A DNA stretch of 10,027 bases, taken from JANQPX01 sp039197065 (GTDB taxonomy: Bacteria > Pseudomonadota > Alphaproteobacteria > Geminicoccales > Geminicoccaceae). Position numbers and translations under genes: made by a program. Below are positions 1 through 7,073 of this stretch, one piece after another (position 1 is the stretch's first letter; each line of letters starts with the position of its first letter). Where the stretch lies: NCBI GenBank assembly GCA_039197065.1, contig JBCCUL010000063.1, forward strand, positions 1 through 10,027. The letters are read 5' to 3'. Below the pieces are notes generated by a model. The model was given only the letters and a program-made list of their open reading frames with translations, ran no database searches and was not told where the DNA came from.

Positions 1-216
1 TCCGGCTCAGGCTCGGGTTCCGGCTCAGGCTCGGGTTCCGGCTCAGGCTCGGGTTCCGGCTCAGGCTCGGGTTCCGGCTCAGGCTCGGGTTCCGGCTCAG
101 GCTCGGGTTCCGGCTCAGGCTCGGGTTCCGGCTCAGGCTCGGGTTCCGGCTCGGGCTCGGGTTCCGGCTCGGGCTCGGGTTCCGGCTCGGGCTCAGGTTC
201 CGGCTCAGGCTCAGGT
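1..216. repeat. 18-bp in-frame tandem repeat (Pro-Glu coding)
   Basis: Twelve consecutive 18-bp units, TCCGGCTCAGGCTCGGGT on the plus strand. Units 1-8 (1-144) are identical. Units 9-12 (145-216) differ by one or two A/G changes, all silent. Read on the minus strand each unit encodes PEPEPE, so the array gives at least 36 Pro-Glu dipeptides in the tolA product. The array continues past the left edge. It holds no spacers and is not a CRISPR. The identical units suggest recent slippage or unequal recombination, so copy number is probably variable between strains. Confidence 0.97.
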
Positions 217-431
217 TCAATCGCGTCGGCCGCTTCCTGATCGCGTTCGGCAGTGGCGGCCTGTTCGGGAGCCGGCGGTTCAGGCGTGGGATCGTCGACG
301 GTGTTGACCAACTCGACGATCACCGTTTCCTCGATGACGGGCGGCGGGCGGCCGAATGACGGCACGCCGAAAACGATAGCGACCGCAAGCACGGTGTGAA
401 AAAGGAGGGAAGCTACGCCGGCGCCGCCCAT
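1..431 (-). CDS. tolA: TolA-like envelope protein, N-terminal part (runs off left edge)
   Basis: This is a partial gene: 143 codons are visible and the 3' end lies outside the window. The product starts MGGAGVASLLFHTVLAVAIV, giving one membrane segment at about residues 5-27 and a short cytoplasmic start, as in TolA and TonB. A periplasmic stretch VIEETVIVELVNTVDD (about 32-47) and an acidic, Pro-rich linker follow. From residue 72 the chain is an uninterrupted Pro-Glu repeat to the window edge. TolA links TolQR to Pal and the outer membrane. The call rests on position directly after tolR and on the membrane anchor, since the C-terminal domain that would confirm TolA is not visible. ATG at 431 is chosen because a TAA closes the frame at 485 and no other ATG lies between; GGGG sits about 10 nt upstream. 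A TonB-like protein cannot be excluded, but the tolQ-tolR context favours TolA. Confidence 0.8.
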   Translation of the reverse strand, partial: MGGAGVASLLFHTVLAVAIVFGVPSFGRPPPVIEETVIVELVNTVDDPTPEPPAPEQAATAERDQEAADAIEPEPEPEPEPEPEPEPEPEPEPEPEPEPEPEPEPEPEPEPEPEPEPEPEPEPEPEPEPEPEPEPEPEPEPEP

Positions 432-449
432 GGGCGTCAGCCCCGTGTC

Positions 450-470
450 CGATCCCGATAGTCGGGATCG
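450..470 (-). promoter_or_regulatory. Perfect hairpin in the tolR-tolA gap
   Basis: A 9-bp perfect inverted repeat with a 3-nt loop lies between the tolR stop and the tolA start: CGATCCCGA and TCGGGATCG around TAG on the plus strand. In the transcript it would form a GC-rich stem ending 18 nt before the tolA ATG. It has no T-run behind it, so it is not an intrinsic terminator. It may protect an mRNA end or tune tolA translation relative to tolR, but this function is inferred. Confidence 0.5.
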
Positions 471-485
471 ATCATCGATGGTTTA

Positions 486-971
486 TCATTGCGTGCCATC
501 GTCGCCGTCTTCGATGGTCAACGGGCCCGCACTCTCATCGCGCAATTTGGTGACGAGGGCAACCTTGACGATGCCAGCGTCATGGATGGTGCCGACCACC
601 TCCATCACGCGGCCGTAATCGATCACCCTGTCGCCGCGCACGAAAATGCGCGTTTCCGGCTTGGTTTCGAGGATTGCGACCAATCGAGGACCCAGCTCGT
701 CGAGCGCGATCTCGCTCTCCTGGAGATAAATCTTGCCCTCATTGCTGACGCTCACCGTCAGCGGCTCGTCCTGTCCCGGCAGGGGCGCGCTGGTCGCCTT
801 CGGCAGGTCCACGGTCACGCCCACGGTCAGGAGCGGTGCTGCGATCATGAAGACGAGAAGCAGCACCAGCACCACGTCGACGAACGGCGTGACGTTGATC
901 TCGGACATCGGCTTGGCGCGGCGACGTCCGGCCCCTCGGCGGGTGGTGTTATCGGCTGAGATAATGGCCAA
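486..971 (-). CDS. tolR: TolR, inner-membrane proton-channel subunit
   Basis: 161 aa, ExbD/TolR family. The N-terminus is basic and cytoplasmic (RRGAGRRRAKP, about 11-21), followed by MSEINVTPFVDVVLVLLLVF. That motif carries the membrane segment (about 30-50) and the conserved channel aspartate, here Asp32. A periplasmic domain follows, with the typical stretch VFVRGD-like IFVRGDRVIDYGRVMEVV near 107-125. TolR works with TolQ to couple the proton gradient to TolA movement during cell constriction. The start codon is TTG at 971, two bases after the tolQ stop, with AGGG about 10 nt upstream. The only in-frame ATG (908) would begin at MSEINVTPF and remove the basic tail, so TTG is preferred. Translation is probably coupled to tolQ. 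Confidence 0.95.
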   Translation of the reverse strand: MAIISADNTTRRGAGRRRAKPMSEINVTPFVDVVLVLLLVFMIAAPLLTVGVTVDLPKATSAPLPGQDEPLTVSVSNEGKIYLQESEIALDELGPRLVAILETKPETRIFVRGDRVIDYGRVMEVVGTIHDAGIVKVALVTKLRDESAGPLTIEDGDDGTQ

Positions 972-973
972 GG

Positions 974-1726
<753 letters not shown>

Positions 1727-1844
1727 GCTGTAATCCTGTGCTTTATCACGGACGCCCGGCGGCTTCGCCTGAGATTACGAATTGTAAGGGGACGCCGGCC
1801 GTATGCGGCAATTTCGAAACGAAGCCGAGCCATGACCTTTCGAT

Positions 1845-1873
1845 GAAAAACGCTTCTCACGCGGAAGTGTCAA
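1845..1873 (-). promoter_or_regulatory. Weak candidate promoter upstream of tolQ
   Basis: In the 175-nt ybgC-tolQ gap the minus strand has a perfect TTGACA (1868-1873), but with 17-nt spacing the -10 position is TTTTTC, which is poor. If real, the start would leave a leader of about 110 nt before tolQ. Within that leader a GTAATC/GATTAC pair (1772-1777 with 1730-1735) could fold over the AGGA of the tolQ ribosome binding site. The evidence is the -35 match plus the gap in an otherwise tight operon. Confidence 0.25.
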
Positions 1874-1901
1874 GCTCGAAGCTCGCTGCAACCGTCTTTC
1901 C

Positions 1902-2348
1902 TCACTTTCCAATCCCATATTGTGGCTGAAGCGCCGCAATCAACGCTTTCGGGATACGCGCGGGCTTCATGGAAGAGGTCAAAAGCGCCAGCCTGACATC
2001 CATCGAGACCAGCAGACGATCGCCCTTGAAAACCTGCTGCAGGAGATTGAGGGAAGCGCCGCCGGTTTTGCCGATATGCGTCCGTATATCGAGGATGTCG
2101 TCGAGTTTCGCCGGGCGATGATAATCTACGGCGCAGCTTTTGACGACGAAGGAAAGCCCGTCCCGGCGTCGAAGGTCCTCATGGCTGGCGCCGCGCTCGC
2201 GCATCATCTCGGTGCGCGCCCGCTCCGTGAATTTGAGGTAATTCGCGTAATAGACGATTCCAGCCGCATCCGTGTCCTCATAGTAGATCCGGATCTCAAA
2301 ATGATGGTCGGGACGCGACCCCGCATCTGGCGTCCGATCGGATGTCAC
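1902..2348 (-). CDS. ybgC: YbgC-type acyl-CoA thioesterase of the Tol-Pal cluster
   Basis: 148 aa, hot-dog fold thioesterase (4-hydroxybenzoyl-CoA thioesterase family). The diagnostic N-terminal motif IYYEDTDAAGIVYYANYL starts at residue 21. Asp27 corresponds to the catalytic Asp18 of E. coli YbgC, and the following FTERARTEMMRERG is also typical. Family members hydrolyse acyl-CoA in the cytoplasm and are almost always linked to tol-pal, where a role in phospholipid metabolism at the envelope is proposed. The start is GTG at 2348; no in-frame ATG precedes the hot-dog domain. ruvB ends 4 nt upstream, so the two are probably co-transcribed. Confidence 0.94.
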   Translation of the reverse strand: MTSDRTPDAGSRPDHHFEIRIYYEDTDAAGIVYYANYLKFTERARTEMMRERGASHEDLRRRDGLSFVVKSCAVDYHRPAKLDDILDIRTHIGKTGGASLNLLQQVFKGDRLLVSMDVRLALLTSSMKPARIPKALIAALQPQYGIGK

Positions 2349-2352
2349 GCCC

Positions 2353-3426
2353 TTAAAGGTCCTCTTCGTCCGTCGCCAGGCCGCTAAATAGGTCGGCCTC
2401 GGATGTGGGCTTTGCCGGCGCCGCCATCTGCAGATGCTCCCAGGCGAGCCGGGTCAAAAACCGCCCGCGCGGCGTGCGCTGCAGGAGGCCCTGCTGCAAA
2501 AGGAACGGCTCGACCACGTCTTCGAGCGTGTCCCGCTGCTCGGAGAGCGCGGCCGCCATGGTGTCGATGCCGACCGGCCCGCCGTCGTAATTCTCGGCGA
2601 TGCAGCGGAGATAACGCCGGTCCATGCTGTCCAGACCGAGCCGATCCACATCGAGATTGATCAGTGCCTGATCCGCTGCCTTCGCATCAACGACGCTGGC
2701 ACCGTCCACAGTCGCGAAATCCCGAACGCGCCGGAGAAGGCGGGCCGCCACCCGCGGCGTCCCTCTCGACCGCCTGGCGATCTCCGCCGCCCCATCCGGA
2801 GCGAGGTCCAAGTCCAGGAGCCGCGCCCCGCGGCTGACGATCTGGATGAGTTCCTCATGGGTGTAGAAATCGAGGCGGAGCGGGATGCCGAAGCGGTCTC
2901 TGAGCGGCGTGGTCAGAAGGCCGGTGCGCGTGGTGGCGCCGACCAGCGTGAAGGGCTGGAGATCGATCCGGACCGAGCGCGCTGCCGGCCCCTCGCCGAT
3001 CATCAGATCGAGCTGAAAGTCCTCCATCGCCGGATAAAGCACTTCCTCGACCACCGGGCTGAGGCGATGGATCTCGTCGATGAACAGCACATCGCGCGGC
3101 TGCAGATTGGTGAGGAGAGCGGCCAGATCGCCGGCGCGGGCAATCACCGGCCCCGAGGTCATGCGAAAACCGACGCCGAGCTCGGCTGCGACAATCTGGG
3201 CGAGCGTGGTCTTGCCAAGGCCGGGCGGGCCCGCGAACAGCGTGTGATCCAGCGCTTCCTGGCGCTTGCTCGCCGCCTCGATAAAGACCCGAAGGTTCGT
3301 CCGAAGCTGCGCCTGGCCGATGAACTGATCCAGCTTCTTCGGACGCAGCGACACGTCCGCATCGCCTTCAGCCGCCTCCGTACTGATCAACCTAGCGTCG
3401 CCAGTCGAGGAATTTGCCATCGCCAT
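2353..3426 (-). CDS. ruvB: RuvB, Holliday-junction branch-migration ATPase
   Basis: 357 aa, AAA+ helicase motor that forms hexameric rings and, with RuvA, drives branch migration of Holliday junctions. Visible parts: the RuvB opening SLRPKKLDQFIGQ (about 26-38), Walker A GPPGLGKT (66-73), Walker B VLFIDEIHRL (113-122), sensor 1 with arginine finger region GATTRTGLLTTPLRDRFGI (163-181), sensor 2 RGTPRVAARLLRRVRD (221-236), and the C-terminal winged helix ending in LLQQGLLQRTPRGRF. The frame is open to 3480, but ATG at 3426 has GGAGG 9 nt upstream and gives the usual length, so it is chosen over the longer 375-aa reading. That GGAGG lies inside the last codons of the glycosyltransferase gene, whose stop is 1 nt away, suggesting translational coupling. 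Confidence 0.97.
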   Translation of the reverse strand: MAMANSSTGDARLISTEAAEGDADVSLRPKKLDQFIGQAQLRTNLRVFIEAASKRQEALDHTLFAGPPGLGKTTLAQIVAAELGVGFRMTSGPVIARAGDLAALLTNLQPRDVLFIDEIHRLSPVVEEVLYPAMEDFQLDLMIGEGPAARSVRIDLQPFTLVGATTRTGLLTTPLRDRFGIPLRLDFYTHEELIQIVSRGARLLDLDLAPDGAAEIARRSRGTPRVAARLLRRVRDFATVDGASVVDAKAADQALINLDVDRLGLDSMDRRYLRCIAENYDGGPVGIDTMAAALSEQRDTLEDVVEPFLLQQGLLQRTPRGRFLTRLAWEHLQMAAPAKPTSEADLFSGLATDEEDL

Positions 3427-3427
3427 C

Positions 3428-4690
3428 TCAAGCGGCCTCCAGTCGACCGTCGGGCCGGCGGCCCGCGAGGAGGCGATCATACACGGCCATCAGCGAGTCG
3501 CCATACCCACTCTGCCGATGGTCGTTGCGAACGACAGCGTGGTTTTGTTCGCCGACTTTTCGGAGCATGTCGCGGTCGGCGTGGGCGCGCCGAAGGGCTG
3601 TGCGCGTGGTCTGGGGATCGTCCGGCTTGACGAGAAAACCGTGCTTTCCATCCTCGACGATCGAGCCGCTGTTCCTGGTGGTGACCACGAAACAGCCGGC
3701 GGCCAGCGCTTCGAACACCACCCGCGCCGACCCTTCGGCGAGGGACGGAAACAGAAAAACGTCGGCAGCTTTGAGGCGCGAGGCCAGCTCGCCGCGACCG
3801 ACCCGGCCGACTACGTTGACGCGCGGATTGTCGAGAAATGCCGCATGGCGCGCCCGCATCTGCTCATCGATCGGGCCCACCAGCCGGAGCGTCCAGGGAA
3901 CGTCTTCCAGACTGGAGAGTGTTCCAACCAGGTGATCCGCCCCTTTCCGCTGCTCGAATGCGCCGGCGAAAAGCAGCTTGAGCGATCCATCGGGGTCAGT
4001 CGAAGGCGCAGGCTCGGCGGCCTTGAGCACGTCAAAGAAAGAATCATCCAGGCCTTGATAAATCACCTCGATCCGATCCGCATCCCAACCCTGATGGACG
4101 AAGGTCTCCTTGACGAACTCCGAGTTCACCAGCACCCGATCCGCGTGACTGAGATCGTCCATCACATCCTGCCAGGAGGCAGACACGGTGCCTTGTCGAC
4201 CAGGTGCCGGCAGGCACCCGTGGTTTTGAACGAGATGGGCGAGCACGCCCGGATGGGCGATCGAATGATCGGCGAGCGTCGCCATCCCCCGCTGCCGTGC
4301 GGCGATCGCCGAACCGTGGCCGAAGCCGGTGCGGTAGTGATAAAGCGCAGCATTCGACGTCTGCACCACGGCTCTGGCCCTGCCGGCGAACCGTCGTCTG
4401 GCGGCCTTGACGCTTCGATCGCCGAGCAGACGCCCGCCCAGATGGCCGGCGGTCTCCAGGATCGGCATGGTGACGAGACGCTCATCCGGTAGCTCAACCT
4501 TCCGGTCCATCAGGCGTGCGATGCGCTGCTTACCGGCAAGGCCGAAGCTGGTGAGGCGACTGCAAATGCTCGCCGTTGGATAAAAGCCTGCGATGCAGCG
4601 CTCAAGGCGGCCTCGGCGCTCCGCCTCCACCGCAGCCGTCAGCAGATGGTAGCGATCGAAGCCATTGGCGATGAGGATGTCCGCCGTCAT
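3428..4690 (-). CDS. Glycosyltransferase, family 4-like, inserted in the ruv cluster
   Basis: 420 aa, GT-B fold retaining glycosyltransferase. The C-terminal half has the nucleotide-sugar binding features of the GT4 group: LLFAGAFEQRKG (239-250), then FPSLAEGSARVVFEALAAG (314-332) holding the E-x7-E motif (Glu319 and Glu327), and GFLVKPDD (351-358). The N-terminal half starts ILIANGFDRYHL and is less conserved. There is no signal peptide or clear membrane helix, so it probably acts at the cytoplasmic face on a sugar acceptor for lipopolysaccharide or exopolysaccharide; donor and acceptor cannot be told. Its ATG overlaps the ruvA stop by 4 nt (ATGA) and its stop is 1 nt before ruvB, so it is a full member of the operon although no role in recombination is known. 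Codon use looks like that of its neighbours. Confidence 0.9.
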   Translation of the reverse strand: MTADILIANGFDRYHLLTAAVEAERRGRLERCIAGFYPTASICSRLTSFGLAGKQRIARLMDRKVELPDERLVTMPILETAGHLGGRLLGDRSVKAARRRFAGRARAVVQTSNAALYHYRTGFGHGSAIAARQRGMATLADHSIAHPGVLAHLVQNHGCLPAPGRQGTVSASWQDVMDDLSHADRVLVNSEFVKETFVHQGWDADRIEVIYQGLDDSFFDVLKAAEPAPSTDPDGSLKLLFAGAFEQRKGADHLVGTLSSLEDVPWTLRLVGPIDEQMRARHAAFLDNPRVNVVGRVGRGELASRLKAADVFLFPSLAEGSARVVFEALAAGCFVVTTRNSGSIVEDGKHGFLVKPDDPQTTRTALRRAHADRDMLRKVGEQNHAVVRNDHRQSGYGDSLMAVYDRLLAGRRPDGRLEAA

Positions 4691-5328
4691 CGCGCCATCC
4701 CGCCCGGGATCTGCGCCGTCAGTTCATGCAGGCCGGCGCGGATCAGCGCCTCGACATCCGCATCCTCGCCAAGTCCTGCTGCCGCTTTCGCGACAGCGCC
4801 ATGGGCCTCGCTTCGCCCGTAGCCGAGATTGACCAGGGCGGAGGCCGCGTTCTCCAAAGGGCCATCCATGACGGCGCCGGCGGCACCTGCCGAACTCGAC
4901 AACGTCAAGCTGGATGCCGCAGGCATCTCGCCGACTTTGCTTTGCAGCTCGCTGATGAGACGCTGTGCGAGGCGCGGGCCGACGCCGCTCGCCTGGGTGA
5001 AGGCGGCCTTGTCCTTGGCGATGATCGCCTGTGCGAGCTGATCGGGCGATAGAGCGGTGAGGAGGGCGAGCGCCACGCGCGCGCCGACGCCCTGCACCGT
5101 CTGCAACAGCCGGAACCAGGAGCGCTCGGCGGCCGTCTCGAAGCCGTAAAGGGTCAGGCTTTCCGCGCGAAACTGCGTCTCGACCTGAAGGGCGACCGCT
5201 TCGCCGACAGCCGGCAGGTTGGCGAGCGTACGGTTGGAGCAATGCAGCAGATAACCGACGCCGCCGACATCGATAATCACCTGATCCTCGCCGATTTCGA
5301 GGACCAAACCTTTCAGGTGGGCGATCAT
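4687..5328 (-). CDS. ruvA: RuvA, Holliday-junction recognition subunit
   Basis: 213 aa. The tetrameric RuvA binds the four-way junction and loads RuvB. Three parts are visible: the OB-fold domain (about 1-63, with IDVGGVGYLLHCS near 19-31), tandem helix-hairpin-helix motifs VQGVGARVA (about 78-86) and ASGVGPRLAQRL (about 113-124), and after a Ser/Ala-rich linker the RuvB-binding C-terminal domain with SALVNLGYGRSEA (about 163-175). Two ATG codons are adjacent (5331 and 5328). GGAG lies 5 nt before the first and 8 nt before the second, and RuvA proteins normally begin MI, so 5328 is preferred. The gene is separated from ruvC by 117 nt that contain a dispersed repeat ending next to this ribosome binding site. 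Confidence 0.96.
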   Translation of the reverse strand: MIAHLKGLVLEIGEDQVIIDVGGVGYLLHCSNRTLANLPAVGEAVALQVETQFRAESLTLYGFETAAERSWFRLLQTVQGVGARVALALLTALSPDQLAQAIIAKDKAAFTQASGVGPRLAQRLISELQSKVGEMPAASSLTLSSSAGAAGAVMDGPLENAASALVNLGYGRSEAHGAVAKAAAGLGEDADVEALIRAGLHELTAQIPGGMAR

Positions 5329-5341
5329 CATCTCGTCTCCA

Positions 5342-5403
5342 CTAGTGGCATGACCACATCATTTGGTTCCCATCATTGCTGCCTGGATCGACGGTATGCA
5401 GCC
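5342..5403 (-). repeat. Dispersed intergenic repeat, copy A (ruvC-ruvA gap)
   Basis: Read on the minus strand, this 62-bp block matches copy B (8236-8297, plus strand) without gaps at 52 of 62 positions. The match includes 19 identical bases, GCATACCGTCGATCCAGGC. It ends in CCACTAG, immediately before the TGGAG that serves ruvA. The rest of the 117-nt ruvC-ruvA gap shows nothing further that I recognise. Compared with the other copies the orientation relative to the flanking genes is reversed: here the CTAG end faces the start of the next gene. Confidence 0.85.
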
Positions 5404-5448
5404 ATTGCTCGGAATCTCTGGAAGGAATCTTCTGTATCGAACGCAGCA

Positions 5449-5946
5449 TTAGGTCAGGGCCGCGGCGAGCTGCGCCAGATGGGTGCGGTGATGGGCGTGA
5501 CAGATGGCGACCGCCAGCGCATCCGCCGCATCGCCTTTAACCGGTCCGGCGCCTGGGAGCAGCGTCTGCACCATCATCGCCACCTGCTCCTTTTGCGCAG
5601 CGCCGGTGCCGACCACCGCGCGCTTCACTGTCTTCGAGGCATATTCGGTGACCGGCACGCCGGCATGGGCGGCGGCAAGCAGTGTCACACCGCGCGCCTG
5701 GCCAAGCTTTAGGGACGATCCGGCATTCCTGTTAATGACCGTCTCTTCGACGGCAGCCGCATCCGGCGCGAAATCGCGAACCACATCGGAGAGGCCCCGA
5801 TAGAGCGCATCCAGCCGCTCGGCCAGCGGATCGGCTGGATCCGATTTCACCACGCCGGAAGCCCGAAAGCTGAGCGCATTGCCCTCCGACAGAACCACAC
5901 CCCACCCGGTCCGCTGCAGCCCAGGATCCAACCCCAACAAAATCAC
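5449..5946 (-). CDS. ruvC: RuvC, Holliday-junction resolvase
   Basis: 165 aa, RNase H-fold endonuclease that cuts Holliday junctions as a dimer, together with RuvAB. All four catalytic acidic residues are in place: Asp7 in LLGLDPGLQRTGWGV, Glu67 in AAAVEETVINRN, and Asp139 and Asp142 in KGDAADALAVAICH. This spacing matches E. coli Asp7, Glu66, Asp138, Asp141. ASKTVKRAVVGTG (103-115) is the usual substrate-binding stretch. The start codon is GTG at 5946, directly before the conserved ILLGLDPG, and there is no ATG alternative. A GC hairpin overlaps this start. The gene lies 117 nt upstream of ruvA and 136 nt downstream of yebC, with a copy of the same dispersed repeat in both gaps. Confidence 0.97.
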   Translation of the reverse strand: MILLGLDPGLQRTGWGVVLSEGNALSFRASGVVKSDPADPLAERLDALYRGLSDVVRDFAPDAAAVEETVINRNAGSSLKLGQARGVTLLAAAHAGVPVTEYASKTVKRAVVGTGAAQKEQVAMMVQTLLPGAGPVKGDAADALAVAICHAHHRTHLAQLAAALT

Positions 5947-5960
5947 CGGGCACCGCCCGG
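5946..5960 (-). promoter_or_regulatory. Hairpin overlapping the ruvC start codon
   Basis: In the mRNA, CCGGGC and GCCCGG (6 bp, all G-C) pair around GGT. The 3' arm runs into the first base of the GTG start, and the stem covers the only purine-rich (GGGCGG) stretch in front of ruvC. Such a stem would hinder ribosome access and could keep RuvC levels low. The structure is seen directly; the effect on translation is inferred. Confidence 0.4.
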
Positions 5961-6025
5961 AGGGTTCACTATCGGTGCCTTAGTCTTCCGCTGTCGGATC
6001 ATCGAACTCCTACACAAGAAAACCG

Positions 6026-6086
6026 GGCGGCAAACTGTCTCGCCAGACGACTACGGTCCGAGTCCATGAGGTGGCCACGCCACTAG
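6026..6086 (+). repeat. Dispersed intergenic repeat, copy C (yebC 3' end)
   Basis: This block aligns with copy B (8236-8297) over 62 columns with one gap and about 45 identities. Weaker similarity continues to a shared TGTCGGAT (5992-5999 here, 8201-8208 in copy B). The CTAG at its right end includes the TAG stop codon of yebC, exactly as copy B provides the TAG of glcD. In the yebC transcript the element begins with a small hairpin GTGGC-GTG-GCCAC. Copy B has GTGGT-GTG-ACCAC, so one base pair has changed on both sides while pairing is kept. Confidence 0.7.
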
Positions 6087-6829
6087 GCGCTTAGTCTTTC
6101 CAGGACCTCGTCGTCGGCCTCGAAATTGGCGATGACGCGCTGCACGTCGTCATTATCGTCGAGGGTATCGAGGAGCTTCAGCATGGTCTGGGTCTGATCC
6201 TCGTTGATCGGCACCGTGACCTGCGGCCGCCAGCCGAGCCGCGCCTGCTCTGGCTCGCCGAGCGATCCCTCGAGGGCTTCGCGCACGGTGTTCAGATCGT
6301 CGGGTGCTGTGATGATGTCGTGGCCGCTCTCATCGGACTGACAATCTTCGGCCCCCGCCTCGATGGCCGCTTCGAGCACGGTGTCGGCATCGCCGGTTTC
6401 AGGCGGGAAATGAATTTCGCCGATGCGGTCGAACTGGAAGCTGACGCTGTTGGTCTCGCCGAGCGATCCGCCGAGCTTGGAAAACGCGGTGCGCATTTCG
6501 GCTGCCGTGCGGTTGCGGTTGTCGGTCAGCGTCTCGACGATCACGGCGACGCCGCCGGGCCCGTAGCCCTCATAGCGCACCTCTTCGTAATTCTCGCTGT
6601 CGGCGCCTGATCCCTTGCTGATCGCACGCTGAATATTGTCCTTGGGCACGTTGGCGGCGCGCGCCGCCGCGAGCGCCGTCCGAAGTCGCGGGTTCGCGGA
6701 GGCATCCGGCCCGCCCATCTTCACCGCCACCTGCACCTCGCGCACCAGACGCATGAAGGTTTTGGCGCGGTTGGCGTCCTGACGCCCTTTGCGGTGCATA
6801 ATGTTCTTGAATTTGGAATGTCCCGCCAT
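6083..6829 (-). CDS. yebC: YebC/PmpR family protein
   Basis: 248 aa, the normal length for the YebC/TACO1 family. It begins MAGHSKFKNIMHRKGRQDAN, the family signature, followed by NPRLRTALAAARAANVPKDNIQRAI (46-70) and YEGYGPGGVAVIVE (86-99). Members were annotated as transcription regulators; later work ties some of them to translation of proline-rich stretches. The family is often adjacent to ruvC in Proteobacteria, as here. The frame is open upstream to 6916, but the family start is unmistakable at 6829. The stop codon TAG is part of a dispersed repeat. Confidence 0.96.
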   Translation of the reverse strand: MAGHSKFKNIMHRKGRQDANRAKTFMRLVREVQVAVKMGGPDASANPRLRTALAAARAANVPKDNIQRAISKGSGADSENYEEVRYEGYGPGGVAVIVETLTDNRNRTAAEMRTAFSKLGGSLGETNSVSFQFDRIGEIHFPPETGDADTVLEAAIEAGAEDCQSDESGHDIITAPDDLNTVREALEGSLGEPEQARLGWRPQVTVPINEDQTQTMLKLLDTLDDNDDVQRVIANFEADDEVLERLSA

Positions 6830-7026
6830 CGCCGCTCTATCCGTCTCTTTCGCTGTGCCGGCGCTGACATGCCGCCGGGTTCTCGGACCCCGCTCTCTAG
6901 CACAAAAGCCGCCCATCCCAAAGGCTATGACCTATCCGCGGACATCCGCTTCAAAAGGCCCAGATCCGGCTTTGCCGAGAGGCTTGGTCGATATGTTGAT
7001 TTTGCTGAGAAAATTTCTACTTTGGG

Positions 7027-7041
7027 TTAACCTTACTTTAA
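7027..7041 (+). promoter_or_regulatory. CtrA-type binding site upstream of the PilZ gene
   Basis: TTAACCTTACTTTAA is an exact match to TTAA-N7-TTAA, the binding consensus of CtrA, the cell-cycle and motility response regulator of Alphaproteobacteria. It lies 33 bp before the PilZ gene start. A sigma70-like pair TTGATT (6996-7001) and TACTTT (7018-7023, 16-nt spacer) just upstream would put CtrA at the start site, as a repressor. Alternatively the second TTAA, with GATAAC at 7061-7066, could be a CtrA-activated promoter. The 244-nt gap between yebC and this gene is divergent and probably also holds the yebC promoter, which I could not locate. Confidence 0.55.
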
Positions 7042-7073
7042 GAGTTGATCCGTTAGAGAGGATAACCGCTGCG

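Noticed and set aside
1..216. CRISPR array
   Set aside because: The repeats are contiguous 18-bp units without spacers and code in frame for Pro-Glu.
3427..3480. Longer RuvB start at 3480
   Set aside because: It would overlap the glycosyltransferase 3' end by 53 nt. GGAGG lies 9 nt before ATG 3426, which also gives the usual family length.
2434..3630. 398-codon plus-strand open frame
   Set aside because: It is antisense to ruvB, whose catalytic motifs are all intact, and its translation is rich in Arg, Pro and Glu with no recognisable domain. It is a high-GC shadow.
3518..4492. 324-codon plus-strand open frame
   Set aside because: Antisense to the glycosyltransferase, which carries a clear E-x7-E motif in the other frame. 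No domain is visible in the plus-strand translation.
6789..7073. Upstream extension of the PilZ gene to 6789
   Set aside because: It overlaps the yebC start region and the CtrA-type site; the extra residues are not PilZ-like. The start near 7074 or 7110 fits better.
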